Positions 17,828 through 27,006 of a DNA stretch of 64,000 nt are shown here, in pieces. The notes beneath the pieces were generated by a model that had not been told where the DNA came from, did not search any database, and was given only the letters and a program-made list of their open reading frames with translations. This stretch comes from Flavobacteriales bacterium (GTDB lineage Bacteria; Bacteroidota; Bacteroidia; Flavobacteriales_F; PHOS-HE28), in assembly GCA_016704485.1 (NCBI GenBank), contig JADJAA010000001.1, forward strand, positions 1,860,001 through 1,924,000, given 5' to 3'. Within the stretch, counting starts at the first letter, position 1. Each line of letters begins with the position of its first letter. The position numbers were made by a program, and so were the translations under genes.

Positions 17828-18931
17828 ATGAGTTCGATCACCATCGCACATCGCGTATCATTATTTATTGTGGCCTTTGTGGCCCTTTTCGGCGTTTCAT
17901 TCGCACAATCGGATGCGCCAAAATACAGCAACGAATTCCTTGCAATTGGTGTAGGAGCCAGGGCCTTGGGTATGGGCAATGCCTACACTGCGGCGGTCAA
18001 TGATGTTACCAGTGGTTACTGGAATCCGGCAGGGCTTACCGGTGTGAACAGCGACCTCCAAGTGGGTGCGATGCACAGTGAATATTTTGCGGGTATTGCC
18101 AAGTACGATTACATCGGTCTGGCGAAACCGATCGATTCCGTAAGTACGATCGGATTCACGTTCGTCCGTTTCGGTATCGATAATATACCCAATACCATCG
18201 ACCTGTTCGATCCGTCCGGGAACATCGATTACGATCGCATTACTTCCTTTAGCTCCTCGGACCATGCGTTCATACTGACCTATGCGCGCAAGCTGCGTAC
18301 TCCGGGTCTGCAAGTAGGAGGTAATGTGAAAGTGATCTATCGCCGCGTTGGTGAATTCGGCAAGGCTTGGGGTTTCGGCTTGGATGCTGCCTTGCAATAT
18401 CAACGTAACCAATGGCGGTTTGCTGCGGTTGCCCGTGATGTTACCAGCACCTTCAACGCGTGGAGCTATACGTTGGATCAGCGCACAATTGAAGTCTTTG
18501 CGCAGACCGGAAATGAAATTCCGGTGAACTCCGTAGAGGTTACGCTCCCAAGACTGATGCTTGGTGTGGCACGCCAATTCAAGATCGGTAGCAAGTTCAA
18601 TATTCTGGCCGCCATCGATCTGGAGAATACATTCGATGGTAAACGGAACACATTGATCCAGTCCAGCACCTTCAGTTCAGATCCACGGGTTGGTCTTGAA
18701 TTCGGATACGCCAACGTGGTTTTTGTGCGCACCGGTGTCAGTTACTTCCAATACATCACGGATATCAACGATAAGCGAACATTGAATGTGCAGCCGAACA
18801 TTGGTCTGGGGTTGAAGATCAAGAGCGTGTCGCTTGACTATGCACTTACCGATATCGGCGATAACAGTGTAGCATTGTATTCCAATATCTTTTCGCTTCG
18901 GTTCGATCTGTACAAGAAAGCCAGCCAATGA
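17828..18931 (+). CDS. PorV/PorQ-family outer-membrane protein
   Basis: The 367-residue product has a signal peptide ending GVSFAQ. Then comes the segment that marks the PorV/PorQ (UPF0164) family: FLAIGVGARALGMGNAYTA, then DVTSGYWNPAGLTG, at about residues 38-75. The rest is a FadL-like beta-barrel. PorV binds T9SS cargo after translocation and shuttles it to the PorU sortase; PorQ and other paralogues do related tasks. The gene overlaps the PorU2-like sortase by 4 bases (ATGA), so I infer that it is that sortase's partner. The canonical porV would be expected next to porU, outside the window end. A TATTTTTG box at 17713-17720 is a possible promoter with a leader of about 100 bases. Confidence 0.88.
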   Translation: MSSITIAHRVSLFIVAFVALFGVSFAQSDAPKYSNEFLAIGVGARALGMGNAYTAAVNDVTSGYWNPAGLTGVNSDLQVGAMHSEYFAGIAKYDYIGLAKPIDSVSTIGFTFVRFGIDNIPNTIDLFDPSGNIDYDRITSFSSSDHAFILTYARKLRTPGLQVGGNVKVIYRRVGEFGKAWGFGLDAALQYQRNQWRFAAVARDVTSTFNAWSYTLDQRTIEVFAQTGNEIPVNSVEVTLPRLMLGVARQFKIGSKFNILAAIDLENTFDGKRNTLIQSSTFSSDPRVGLEFGYANVVFVRTGVSYFQYITDINDKRTLNVQPNIGLGLKIKSVSLDYALTDIGDNSVALYSNIFSLRFDLYKKASQ

Positions 18932-21900
18932 GAAGAACGTTACTGTTCGTTATTCTTCTATCCAGCGCATTACATAGCGCAGCCCAGGTTCCTCCAGGAA
19001 ACCAATGGATAGACTATAGCTTACAGTATTGGAAGTTCAGTATCGTGGCGGATGGCCTCTATCGAATTGATTCCACTGCACTCGCTGATGCAGGGTTTCC
19101 AATAACAACGATCGACCCACAGGAGCTCATGGTCTTTGGGCGCGAGCAACAAGTGCCCATTTATATCGAAGATGGTGGTGATGGCGTGTTGAACGGTGCG
19201 GATTTCATTGAATTCCAAGCCAAGAAGAACGATGGATGGCTGGATGCGCAGCTTTATGCACAACCTTCATTTCAGCCAAACCCGTATTACAGCCTGTATA
19301 ACGATACGATCAACTACTTCATTACGTGGAGCGCAACAGCTCAGAAGGAAAGGGTAGTGCCGTATGTGAATACGGACTTTGCTGGTCATACGCCACGTCC
19401 TTGGTATTGGGGAGAGACGATCAGTTCCTTGACCGGCATTTATAGGATGGGTTACAACCAGCCCAATGGTGTTGCGGTTACCAGCGGTTTTTATGTTGAA
19501 GGTGAAGGCAGGTTACACCAAGCTGCGATCACATCCAATTCGCCTAACGGAGCTTCGCAACCGCATACCATACTAACACCACGTGCTTATCAAGGACCCG
19601 ATGCGCCGGATGCTCGTGTTTCCACAGCCGTGGCTTCGCTGAATTATCAAACTGCAAATAATTTATTGGATCATCATTCCGTGATCAGTTACGGACCGGC
19701 ACCAGGAACCGAAATGGTCGACTCCATATTCAATGGTGTGCATACGATAAAGGCCGATTTCGATGTGCCGGCTTCTGCTCTGGGTGCGAACCTCGTGATC
19801 AATTACAAGGTGCCGCATGATCTATACATGCTCGGCTTCCTTTCAGATTCCAATTACACGGATTACCAGGACGTCTCGAATACGCGCATCCGCTATGCCA
19901 AGGAGATGCACATGTATGCACAAGGATCAATGAACATGTGGATCCCGCAAGATCCAAGCGACCCGATCGCACGTGTTGATTTCACGAACTTTTCTGGCCA
20001 ACCGATCATGTATGCGTACGGTGATTCGGTGCGTCGTGTAATTCCAACACTTAATCTTTCCACGCGGCAGGCCCTTTTCCCTACGGACCCATCCGGGAAT
20101 GATACCTACGTTTTTCTGCATCGGGTACCCGTTATACCCGTTGGTACGATCAAGCAGGCAGGACAGAATGGATACTTTACCGACTTCAGCGCTGTGCAGG
20201 AAGATTCCGCGCAATTGATCGTTACGCACAGCACCTTGATGCAAGGCGCTATGGCCTATGCGAACTACAGGGAGAACATGGCGCCCGATGGAAATCGGTA
20301 TAACGTGGTGATCGCTGATGTCGATGAATTGTATGATCAGTTCGGTGGTGGCATACCCAAGCATGCAATTGCGATACGTAAGTATTGCAAGTTTGCCTAT
20401 GACACATGGGATACGCACCCTAAAGCATTGTTGCTCATTGGTAAATCCGTGCAGACGGCATTCATCAATAATTACGATGTCGGTTATCGACCGGATGCGC
20501 AAGGAGCCTATGCACGTTGCCTGGTTCCCTCATACGGTTACCCAAGCAGTGATGTATGCTTTACGTTGGCCATTGGCCCGGACCCGAACAGGTTGGCTTT
20601 CCCCGTGGGGCGCATAAGTGCGTATACGGATAACGACGTTTACGCTTACCGTGATAAAGTGAGTGCCATGGAGAATCAACCGCCAGCTCCATGGATGAAG
20701 AACATCTTGCATTTCAGAGGCGGTACAACTCCTGGTGAGTCAGCGACGTTCGCATACATTTTGCAGAACCTCGAAAACATCGCTGTTGACACTTGTTTCG
20801 GCGGAGTGGTAACAGATTTTGTGAAATCCAGCTCTGATGTATTTGAACAAGCATCTGCAGATTCGGTGAAACATTTCATCGAGGATGAAGGCGTAACGCT
20901 GATGACGTTCTTATCGCATGCCTACGGTGAGAATTTCGAAGTGACCATTGATAATCCGGCGAATTATGATTGGAACGGAAAGCACCCTGCTGTTCTCGGC
21001 CTTTCTTGTTATATCGGTAATATTCACCTGAACTCCAATTTGAGTGCAGCGGAGAAATGGGTACTCATGCCGGCCAAAGGCCCCATTGCGTTCATGAGCA
21101 CTGTGATCAGTGGCTATCCTGTTGCACTTTCGCCATATGCACTAAGTTGGTATGAGAGCTTCAGCAGGTTGAATTACGGCGGCACCATCGGAGACCACAT
21201 GGCATTTGCCCTTAATCGACAATTGCTCAGCTCAACGGATGTGATCTCTGTTAGTAACGCACATGCCTTTACGTTGTCAGGCGACCCGCTCATACGCTTG
21301 AATTCACCGTTGCTCCCGGATTATTCAGTTTCTGCACAGGACATCTATTTCGACCCGGACCCGGTTACCGCGGATGCTGATACGTTCTTGGTAAAAGCCG
21401 TTGTTCGCAATATCGGTAAAGCAACGAATGCATCGTTCAACGTAGCACTGGATCGGGATAATCCAGGACTTGGCGCCATAACGCAAACAGAGAATACCAC
21501 ATTGTCGAGCGTGTACAATACGGATACCGCATACTTCCATGTGGCAACTCAAGTATTCAGCGGAGGAGCCGGTGTGAATCAATTGACCGTTCGCGCTGAC
21601 CTGGATCCGGATGTTGTTCCAGAATTGGATGACCTAGGAAATAACGTCACATCAACTTCATTGTTCATCACATCCGGAGATCTGGTCCCAGTATATCCCT
21701 ATGCCTACGCCATCGTTCCGGATGCTGCGCCAATTCTGAAAGCAAGTACGGGTGATCCTTTAGCACCTCCACGTATTTATTTGTTCGAGATCGATACGAC
21801 CGACTTGTTCAACAGCCCAATTCGCGAGGCTACAACGTTAACAGCGCCGGGCGGAGTAGTGAATTGGCAGCCTCAGGCCATTTATAACATCAATACGATC

Positions 21901-24099
21901 CAGGACAGTACCGTGTTCTTCTGGCGGTGTACCATTGATAGCACTGGGAATGGTGGGTACAACTGGTATGAGCGTTCGTTCCAGTACATCGAAGGAAAGA
22001 GCGGCTGGGGACAAGCCCACTATTTCCAGTTCAAGAATGATCATTTCAACGGCGTTGTTTATGATCGACCGCAACGCGATTTCGACTTCTTTACTGGTGC
22101 AAGACATGTGCGTGCTTCCGTACGGGATAGCATCTCTGATAACAATACGGGTTGGTACAAGGATAATGTTACGCAGGAATATAATAACGGTTGTCAAGTT
22201 CCAACTGCTTGGATGGTGGCGATCATCGACCCTATCACATTCGAACCTTGGGAAACCTTCTGGACCGCATCGGATGGAACCCAATACAATGCCGACCATC
22301 AGTTCGGAAATATGAATAACAATACCGCTTGTAGAGACCGGCCTGAAAAAGTGTTCAGCTACAACACAACAATACCTGCACAGATGGTCGCAATGCAGGA
22401 TCTGTTGGAGAACCAGATACCCTTAGGTCATCACGTACTTATGTATACGTGGCGATACATGGATCAAGATGGTATGCAGACCAACAACCCAGGATTGATG
22501 CCCGCGATCGAGAACCTGAGCGGTGGTAATATGAGTTTCGCAAGTATGTATGACAGCGCTGCTTATATATTATACGTGCAGAAAGGTTTTCCAGCAACGT
22601 TCCAGGATACGCTGGCACCAGCGATATTTCCGCAGCCCGGCAATACAAGTGAGGATGGTGTGATCGACCTTTCCGTATACATTACCGGACAGTGGAACCT
22701 TGGTTCTATTTCCTCCGTAATTGCAGGTCCTGCAAGCGCGTGGCATGCACTTTATTGGAACGAGGTGCCCGTAAGCCCAACGGATAGTACGACGATCTCA
22801 CTCATCGGTGTTAGAGAAGACCTCTTGACCCAGGATACGCTGATGACGATGCCTTCTGTTTGGGATTCAGTCCCTGATCTCAGTTCCGTGGATGCAGGAA
22901 TGTATCCGTATTTGAAGATCTCCGGCAGTTATCACGATTTGGGTGCGTTGGTTCCGAAACCAGCACAACAAGAGCGTTGGCAACTGCTCAGTTCCCAAGC
23001 ACCGGAATGCGCGATCGATCCTCCGGTAGGTTATGTGAACGGATTGGATGATCTGTTCGAGGGACAGAACGCTTCGCTCGCTATTGCGGTCCATAATATC
23101 GGCGAAGTGGATATGGACAGTTTATTGATGACCGCTTGGGTGATCGATAGGAATAACATAAGGCGGCGCGTGCATTACAAGTACAATGCGCCTTTATTGG
23201 TAGGTGGTATACTGATGGATACCATCGTATTCTCCACGTTGGGATTTGGTGGCCCAAATACCATTATCATCGAAGCCAACCCGGAGGACACGCTGACCAG
23301 TGTTTATGATCAGTTGGAACAGACGCACATCAACAACATTGCGCAACTGCGGTTCAACATAGAGATGGATATCGAGAACCCGTTGTTGGATGTGACCTTT
23401 GATGGGATCCATATCCTTGATGGCGATATCGTTTCCGCGAAACCGGAGATCTATATCACGCTTGATGATGAGAATCCGGTCCTGTTAATGAATAACGTGA
23501 CCGATACGACTTTGTTCCAGGTCTTCATGAAAACGCCGAATGGGAATGAGGAACGATTGTATTTCAGAGCGAATGGAATGGATCAGCTCCTGTTTGAACC
23601 TTCCACGGGATCAAATAACATTTGTCACATTCGCCATTTCGGGAATTTCGAGATCGATGGCACGTATGAACTCCGTGTGCGCGCCAGAGATCTGAGCAAC
23701 AACAATTCCGGCGATAAGGATCTGATGATCAGTTTCGAGGTGATCAATAAACCGACCATCACGGAAACGCTGAATTACCCGAACCCCTTCACCACAAGTA
23801 CACGCTTCGTATTCACGGTCACCGGCTCTCAACCGCCAACGAACATGAAGATCCAGATCATGACCGTAACGGGTAGGGTCGTGCGCGAGATCAAAATGCA
23901 CGAACTCGGACCAATACACGTTGGCCGGAACATCACGGAATACGCATGGGATGGTACCGACGAGTTCGGTGACAAGCTTGCGCGCGGTGTGTATATCTAC
24001 CGTGTGATCTCGCAACTGAACGGACAAGAGATCGAATACCGGGAGACCGGTGCCAGTGACTACTTCAAGAAGGGTTTCGGCAAGATGTACAAATTGTAA
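18928..24099 (+). CDS. PorU2-like type IX secretion sortase, C25 (gingipain) peptidase fold
   Basis: This is the longest gene here (1723 residues). Order: signal peptide (HSAAQ), an N-terminal beta-rich region with the PorU-type segment VADGLYRIDSTALADAGF, a C25 caspase-like domain at about residues 430-790, CARDB-like beta domains (DYSVSAQDIYFDPDPV, then VVRNIGKATN) from about 790, and a C-terminal FlgD-like domain (NYPNPFTTSTRF, then YAWDGTDEFGDKLARGVYIY). The candidate catalytic pair is H664 (LSHAYGENF) and C694 (LGLSCYIGN), both in the positions expected for C25 enzymes. It probably cleaves or attaches T9SS cargo at the cell surface. It overlaps the PorV/PorQ-like gene by 4 bases and ends 10 bases before lnt. 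Confidence 0.85.
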   Translation: MRRTLLFVILLSSALHSAAQVPPGNQWIDYSLQYWKFSIVADGLYRIDSTALADAGFPITTIDPQELMVFGREQQVPIYIEDGGDGVLNGADFIEFQAKKNDGWLDAQLYAQPSFQPNPYYSLYNDTINYFITWSATAQKERVVPYVNTDFAGHTPRPWYWGETISSLTGIYRMGYNQPNGVAVTSGFYVEGEGRLHQAAITSNSPNGASQPHTILTPRAYQGPDAPDARVSTAVASLNYQTANNLLDHHSVISYGPAPGTEMVDSIFNGVHTIKADFDVPASALGANLVINYKVPHDLYMLGFLSDSNYTDYQDVSNTRIRYAKEMHMYAQGSMNMWIPQDPSDPIARVDFTNFSGQPIMYAYGDSVRRVIPTLNLSTRQALFPTDPSGNDTYVFLHRVPVIPVGTIKQAGQNGYFTDFSAVQEDSAQLIVTHSTLMQGAMAYANYRENMAPDGNRYNVVIADVDELYDQFGGGIPKHAIAIRKYCKFAYDTWDTHPKALLLIGKSVQTAFINNYDVGYRPDAQGAYARCLVPSYGYPSSDVCFTLAIGPDPNRLAFPVGRISAYTDNDVYAYRDKVSAMENQPPAPWMKNILHFRGGTTPGESATFAYILQNLENIAVDTCFGGVVTDFVKSSSDVFEQASADSVKHFIEDEGVTLMTFLSHAYGENFEVTIDNPANYDWNGKHPAVLGLSCYIGNIHLNSNLSAAEKWVLMPAKGPIAFMSTVISGYPVALSPYALSWYESFSRLNYGGTIGDHMAFALNRQLLSSTDVISVSNAHAFTLSGDPLIRLNSPLLPDYSVSAQDIYFDPDPVTADADTFLVKAVVRNIGKATNASFNVALDRDNPGLGAITQTENTTLSSVYNTDTAYFHVATQVFSGGAGVNQLTVRADLDPDVVPELDDLGNNVTSTSLFITSGDLVPVYPYAYAIVPDAAPILKASTGDPLAPPRIYLFEIDTTDLFNSPIREATTLTAPGGVVNWQPQAIYNINTIQDSTVFFWRCTIDSTGNGGYNWYERSFQYIEGKSGWGQAHYFQFKNDHFNGVVYDRPQRDFDFFTGARHVRASVRDSISDNNTGWYKDNVTQEYNNGCQVPTAWMVAIIDPITFEPWETFWTASDGTQYNADHQFGNMNNNTACRDRPEKVFSYNTTIPAQMVAMQDLLENQIPLGHHVLMYTWRYMDQDGMQTNNPGLMPAIENLSGGNMSFASMYDSAAYILYVQKGFPATFQDTLAPAIFPQPGNTSEDGVIDLSVYITGQWNLGSISSVIAGPASAWHALYWNEVPVSPTDSTTISLIGVREDLLTQDTLMTMPSVWDSVPDLSSVDAGMYPYLKISGSYHDLGALVPKPAQQERWQLLSSQAPECAIDPPVGYVNGLDDLFEGQNASLAIAVHNIGEVDMDSLLMTAWVIDRNNIRRRVHYKYNAPLLVGGILMDTIVFSTLGFGGPNTIIIEANPEDTLTSVYDQLEQTHINNIAQLRFNIEMDIENPLLDVTFDGIHILDGDIVSAKPEIYITLDDENPVLLMNNVTDTTLFQVFMKTPNGNEERLYFRANGMDQLLFEPSTGSNNICHIRHFGNFEIDGTYELRVRARDLSNNNSGDKDLMISFEVINKPTITETLNYPNPFTTSTRFVFTVTGSQPPTNMKIQIMTVTGRVVREIKMHELGPIHVGRNITEYAWDGTDEFGDKLARGVYIYRVISQLNGQEIEYRETGASDYFKKGFGKMYKL

Positions 24100-24109
24100 T
24101 GGCCAAAGG

Positions 24110-25798
24110 ATGGAGATAACCCGTGCCCGTGTTGCGGCATGGGCTGCGGGATCCGGACTTCTATGGTCATTGGCTTGGCCCTATGTTGGTGGTTTTACGT
24201 GGGTCGCATTTTTTGCATGGTTACCACTGCTTCACGCCGAACGATTGCATTCGCAACGCACCGCGAACAAGGCACGATCGTTCTTCCCTTATGTCTGGAT
24301 CGCAACGCTGATCTGGAATGGACTAGGTGCTTGGTGGTTCTACAATGTTAGCGAACCGCTGGATACACGCCTGGTAAGTGGCACCGCACCGCTGGTCGTG
24401 AATTCATTGTTGATGACCATCCCGTGGTGGCTGAAGCGTGTCGTGAACAAACGGTTCGGAATGCAATGGGCTACTTGGGCATTCATCGTATTCTGGATCG
24501 CATTCGAACGGCTGCATCACGGCTGGGACCTTCAATGGCCATGGTTCTCCATTGGCAATGTCTTCGGCACACAACCTGCGTGGGTCCAGTGGTATGAGAT
24601 CACTGGAATGTTGGGTGGAACACTTTGGGTACTACTGGTCACACTGATCCTTGATCAGGCAATTGTTGCGTGGCTCGGAAATGCTCCTCGAAAAAGGATC
24701 CTTGCGAACGTTTCATTTGTTGTAGCTCTGGTTGCCATCCCGCTGTCGATCTCATTAGCGCGGTTCTACACGTATCAGCAAGAAGGTTCAACTGCGGAAG
24801 TGGTTGTCGTGCAACCGAACATCGATCCGTACAACGAAAAATTCGGTGGGGTGGATGCGCTCATTCAATTGGACCGGATGCTATCCTTGGCAAAGATGAT
24901 GATCACCGATAGCACGCGGTTGGTCCTGTTGCCCGAGACCGCCTTGCAAGAGAACGCAACCGTGGATGGCAGTTCCGGAACACAACAATTCCTGGGACTT
25001 TGGGAGAATGACCTGGCCGCTTCCAAAAGCGTACAGCGCATAAAAAAGTTCCAAGCAGAGTTTCCACACGTATCCATTCTGGCGGGCATGAACAGTGATA
25101 GCCTCTATCCCGCAACAGGACCACGACCCATGGCTGCAAGACCGCTGTACAGAGATATACCTCCGGGGATGGAAGCCGAACAACGATGGTATGTTGCATA
25201 TAATGCTGCGTTATGGGTTCCTGCGAAAGGCCCCATCGAAAGCTACCATAAATCCAAACTGGTAGCTGGTGTAGAACAACTCCCGTTCGAGAACGTTCTC
25301 GGACCTATCGGTGCGCTAGTAGTTGATCTTGGCGGCACCACAGGGTCGCTTGGGAAACAGAAGATCCGCTCGGTCCTGAAGGATGGAAATTCTAACCTTC
25401 GTGTGATTCCAGCGATCTGTTACGAGTCCGAATTCGGAGAACACATTGCAGCGCACGTGCGCAATGGTGGGAATCTGCTTGCGGTAATTACCAATGATGG
25501 TTGGTGGGGTGATTCACCTGGCTACAAGCAACACATCACCTTCGCGACCATCCGTGCCATTGAAATGCGCAGGGATGTTGCACGTTCCGCAAATACAGGC
25601 ATCTCCTGCTTTAGCGATCAACGCGGCGTGTTGCGCGATCACACGGATTGGTGGGTGCCCACCGTGATCCGATCCACTGTCAACTTGAACGAAAAGATCA
25701 CCTTCTATGCTGCCCACGGAGATCTCATCGGATTGGTAGCGATGTTCTTTGCAGCCGGGTTCTTTGTGGCGTTGGTGGTGAAACGGTTTATGCCTTAG
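24110..25798 (+). CDS. lnt: Apolipoprotein N-acyltransferase
   Basis: The 562-residue product starts at ATG 24110 (MEITRARVAAWAAGSGLLWS), 10 bases after the sortase stop; an upstream in-frame start at 24050 lies inside the sortase gene and is rejected. The N-terminal half has about seven membrane segments. The C-terminal half is a nitrilase domain with the Glu-Lys-Cys triad: E276 (LLPETALQEN), K381 (YHKSKLVAGVEQLPF) and C437 (AICYESEFGEH), followed by ITNDGWWGDSPGYKQH. It transfers the third acyl chain to the N-terminal Cys of lipoproteins at the inner membrane. At 562 residues it is slightly longer than usual, with an expanded periplasmic loop around residues 330-370. Confidence 0.95.
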   Translation: MEITRARVAAWAAGSGLLWSLAWPYVGGFTWVAFFAWLPLLHAERLHSQRTANKARSFFPYVWIATLIWNGLGAWWFYNVSEPLDTRLVSGTAPLVVNSLLMTIPWWLKRVVNKRFGMQWATWAFIVFWIAFERLHHGWDLQWPWFSIGNVFGTQPAWVQWYEITGMLGGTLWVLLVTLILDQAIVAWLGNAPRKRILANVSFVVALVAIPLSISLARFYTYQQEGSTAEVVVVQPNIDPYNEKFGGVDALIQLDRMLSLAKMMITDSTRLVLLPETALQENATVDGSSGTQQFLGLWENDLAASKSVQRIKKFQAEFPHVSILAGMNSDSLYPATGPRPMAARPLYRDIPPGMEAEQRWYVAYNAALWVPAKGPIESYHKSKLVAGVEQLPFENVLGPIGALVVDLGGTTGSLGKQKIRSVLKDGNSNLRVIPAICYESEFGEHIAAHVRNGGNLLAVITNDGWWGDSPGYKQHITFATIRAIEMRRDVARSANTGISCFSDQRGVLRDHTDWWVPTVIRSTVNLNEKITFYAAHGDLIGLVAMFFAAGFFVALVVKRFMP

Positions 25799-25877
25799 AT
25801 CTGAAAGTGGCACAGAATGAATGGCTATCACGTTCCATTCCATTTCGCCCTAACTTTACCGATACAACTGGCTCGTC

Positions 25878-26132
25878 ATGAATATCGCAACTACCAAACT
25901 GGAACTAGTGCAACAACTGTTATCCATTGCAGACGAGAAGACGCTTCGCAAGGTGGCCAACTTCTTTAAAAAGGAGGTGCCGGTCGTTGCTGAGGAGGAT
26001 GATATCACAGATGAGGAATATGCAGAATTCGAAGAAATGCGGTCTAAACGTGATACCGGAGAGGTGAAGTTCCTCACGGAAAAGGAGGCGAAGGAAGAGA
26101 TTGCCCGATTGATCGCTGCTGAGCGTAAATGA
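25878..26132 (+). CDS. Putative antitoxin of a RelE/ParE-type toxin-antitoxin pair
   Basis: The 84-residue acidic protein has a helical N-terminus (TTKLELVQQLLSIADEKTLR), a very acidic centre (VAEEDDITDEEYAEFEEM) and a basic/acidic C-terminal helix (LTEKEAKEEIARLIAAERK). This is the arrangement of small addiction-module antitoxins (DNA or dimer domain first, toxin-binding tail after). The family is not one I can name. The stop overlaps the toxin start by 4 bases (ATGA), the usual order of antitoxin first. The assignment rests on the neighbour and on general composition. Confidence 0.72.
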   Translation: MNIATTKLELVQQLLSIADEKTLRKVANFFKKEVPVVAEEDDITDEEYAEFEEMRSKRDTGEVKFLTEKEAKEEIARLIAAERK

Positions 26133-26422
26133 ACTACGACCTAGAAGTTTCACCTAGTGTTATTAAGGAAGTAACAAGGATCTATTTCGATTGCGAAGGA
26201 ATCAGATCGGGTTCAGGAATGCGCTTCTTGAAGGAGTTGGATGCATGCTATAAAAGTATCTGTGCGAACCCTTTTGGTTGTCAAGTGCGAAAATCACCTT
26301 ATCGCTATGTGTTTTTATATAAGCTGAAGTACCGTGTGGTCTATGACATTAAGGGTCAAACCGTTTTGGTTTTCCAAGTTCGCCACACCAGTCGAAAACC
26401 AAGCAAGAAATTCGGACCTTAG
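26129..26422 (+). CDS. RelE/ParE-superfamily toxin
   Basis: The 97-residue basic protein has the RelE/ParE layout: an N-terminal strand (YDLEVSPSVIKEV), two helices (SGSGMRFLKELDACYKSIC), and a three-stranded C-terminal sheet (SPYRYVFLYKLKYRVVYDI, then VLVFQVRHTSRKP). The R-Y-V-F and V-R-H-T-S-R-x-P segments are typical of ParE-like toxins. Members either cut mRNA at the ribosome or poison gyrase; which applies here is not readable. It is translationally coupled to the antitoxin gene. A 13-base-stem hairpin 80 bases downstream may end the transcript. Confidence 0.82.
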   Translation: MNYDLEVSPSVIKEVTRIYFDCEGIRSGSGMRFLKELDACYKSICANPFGCQVRKSPYRYVFLYKLKYRVVYDIKGQTVLVFQVRHTSRKPSKKFGP

Positions 26423-26502
26423 ATAAGCCGATGCAAGGTGAAGGTTATCTTGCAGGTGATCTGAAAAGTGATGACATACCTATCAATTGCGCTTTCAAGC
26501 CA

Positions 26503-26535
26503 CAGGGTCGTCCGCCAAAGTGCGGACAGACCCTG
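26503..26535. repeat. Strong palindromic hairpin after the toxin-antitoxin pair
   Basis: CAGGGTCGTCCGC (26503-26515) pairs with GCGGACAGACCCTG (26522-26535), with one bulged base and a 6-base loop. No T run follows on either strand, so it is not a standard intrinsic terminator. A REP-like repeated palindrome or an RNA-stabilising hairpin is possible. Confidence 0.6.
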
Positions 26536-26622
26536 CAGCGATTTAGGTACTAATCCGCTTCTTAGCCTAGTTACTACGGTCATGCCTAGAAGCAGAATAC
26601 TTAAGCACCTATTGCCTTTGCC

Positions 26623-26895
26623 ATGACCGAAGTGGTAGATACCATCCGTGGGATACTGACCGATACAAGCAATCGAATGCAGCACATCCGCAGCATTCAA
26701 TTTCTTGCGTGGAATACACCTGATGAAATTCCAGAGAAATACGCCGAAGTGGTTCAAGAACTGGCGGTGGACTTGGACTACTACGAACCAGATGTGCAAC
26801 TGAGGTCTGAGGCTCCAGAGTACTATGACGACGCTGAATTGGAGCGTCGAGTTATGCAGGCATTGGAGTTGTTTTCAACCACCGCCGATCCATGA
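26623..26895 (+). CDS. Small acidic protein of unknown function
   Basis: The 90-residue product is mostly helical and acidic (VVDTIRGILTDTSNRMQHIR, then EIPEKYAEVVQELAVDLDYY), with a C-terminal helix DDAELERRVMQALELFS. There is no signal peptide or membrane segment. It lies between the toxin-antitoxin pair and a convergent T9SS cargo gene, in a small accessory patch. It could be an immunity protein or an orphan of a degraded unit, but no family is recognised. TGCCTTTG just before the start is a one-mismatch -7 box, too close to the ATG to be convincing. Confidence 0.65.
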   Translation: MTEVVDTIRGILTDTSNRMQHIRSIQFLAWNTPDEIPEKYAEVVQELAVDLDYYEPDVQLRSEAPEYYDDAELERRVMQALELFSTTADP

Positions 26896-27006
26896 AAAAC
26901 CTCCGTTTGGTCTATCGGCTGCTCCTTGATTTGAGCTGGGATGAGGGGGCGTAGCTGCTAACTTGAAGCCTGAATCAGCATTAGATTCGCCGCATAGCAT
27001 CCGGCC

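Noticed and set aside
17828..18931. Calling this gene porV itself
   Set aside because: It is clearly of the PorV/PorQ family, but it pairs with the PorU2-like sortase, and the true porV is expected next to porU beyond the window end.
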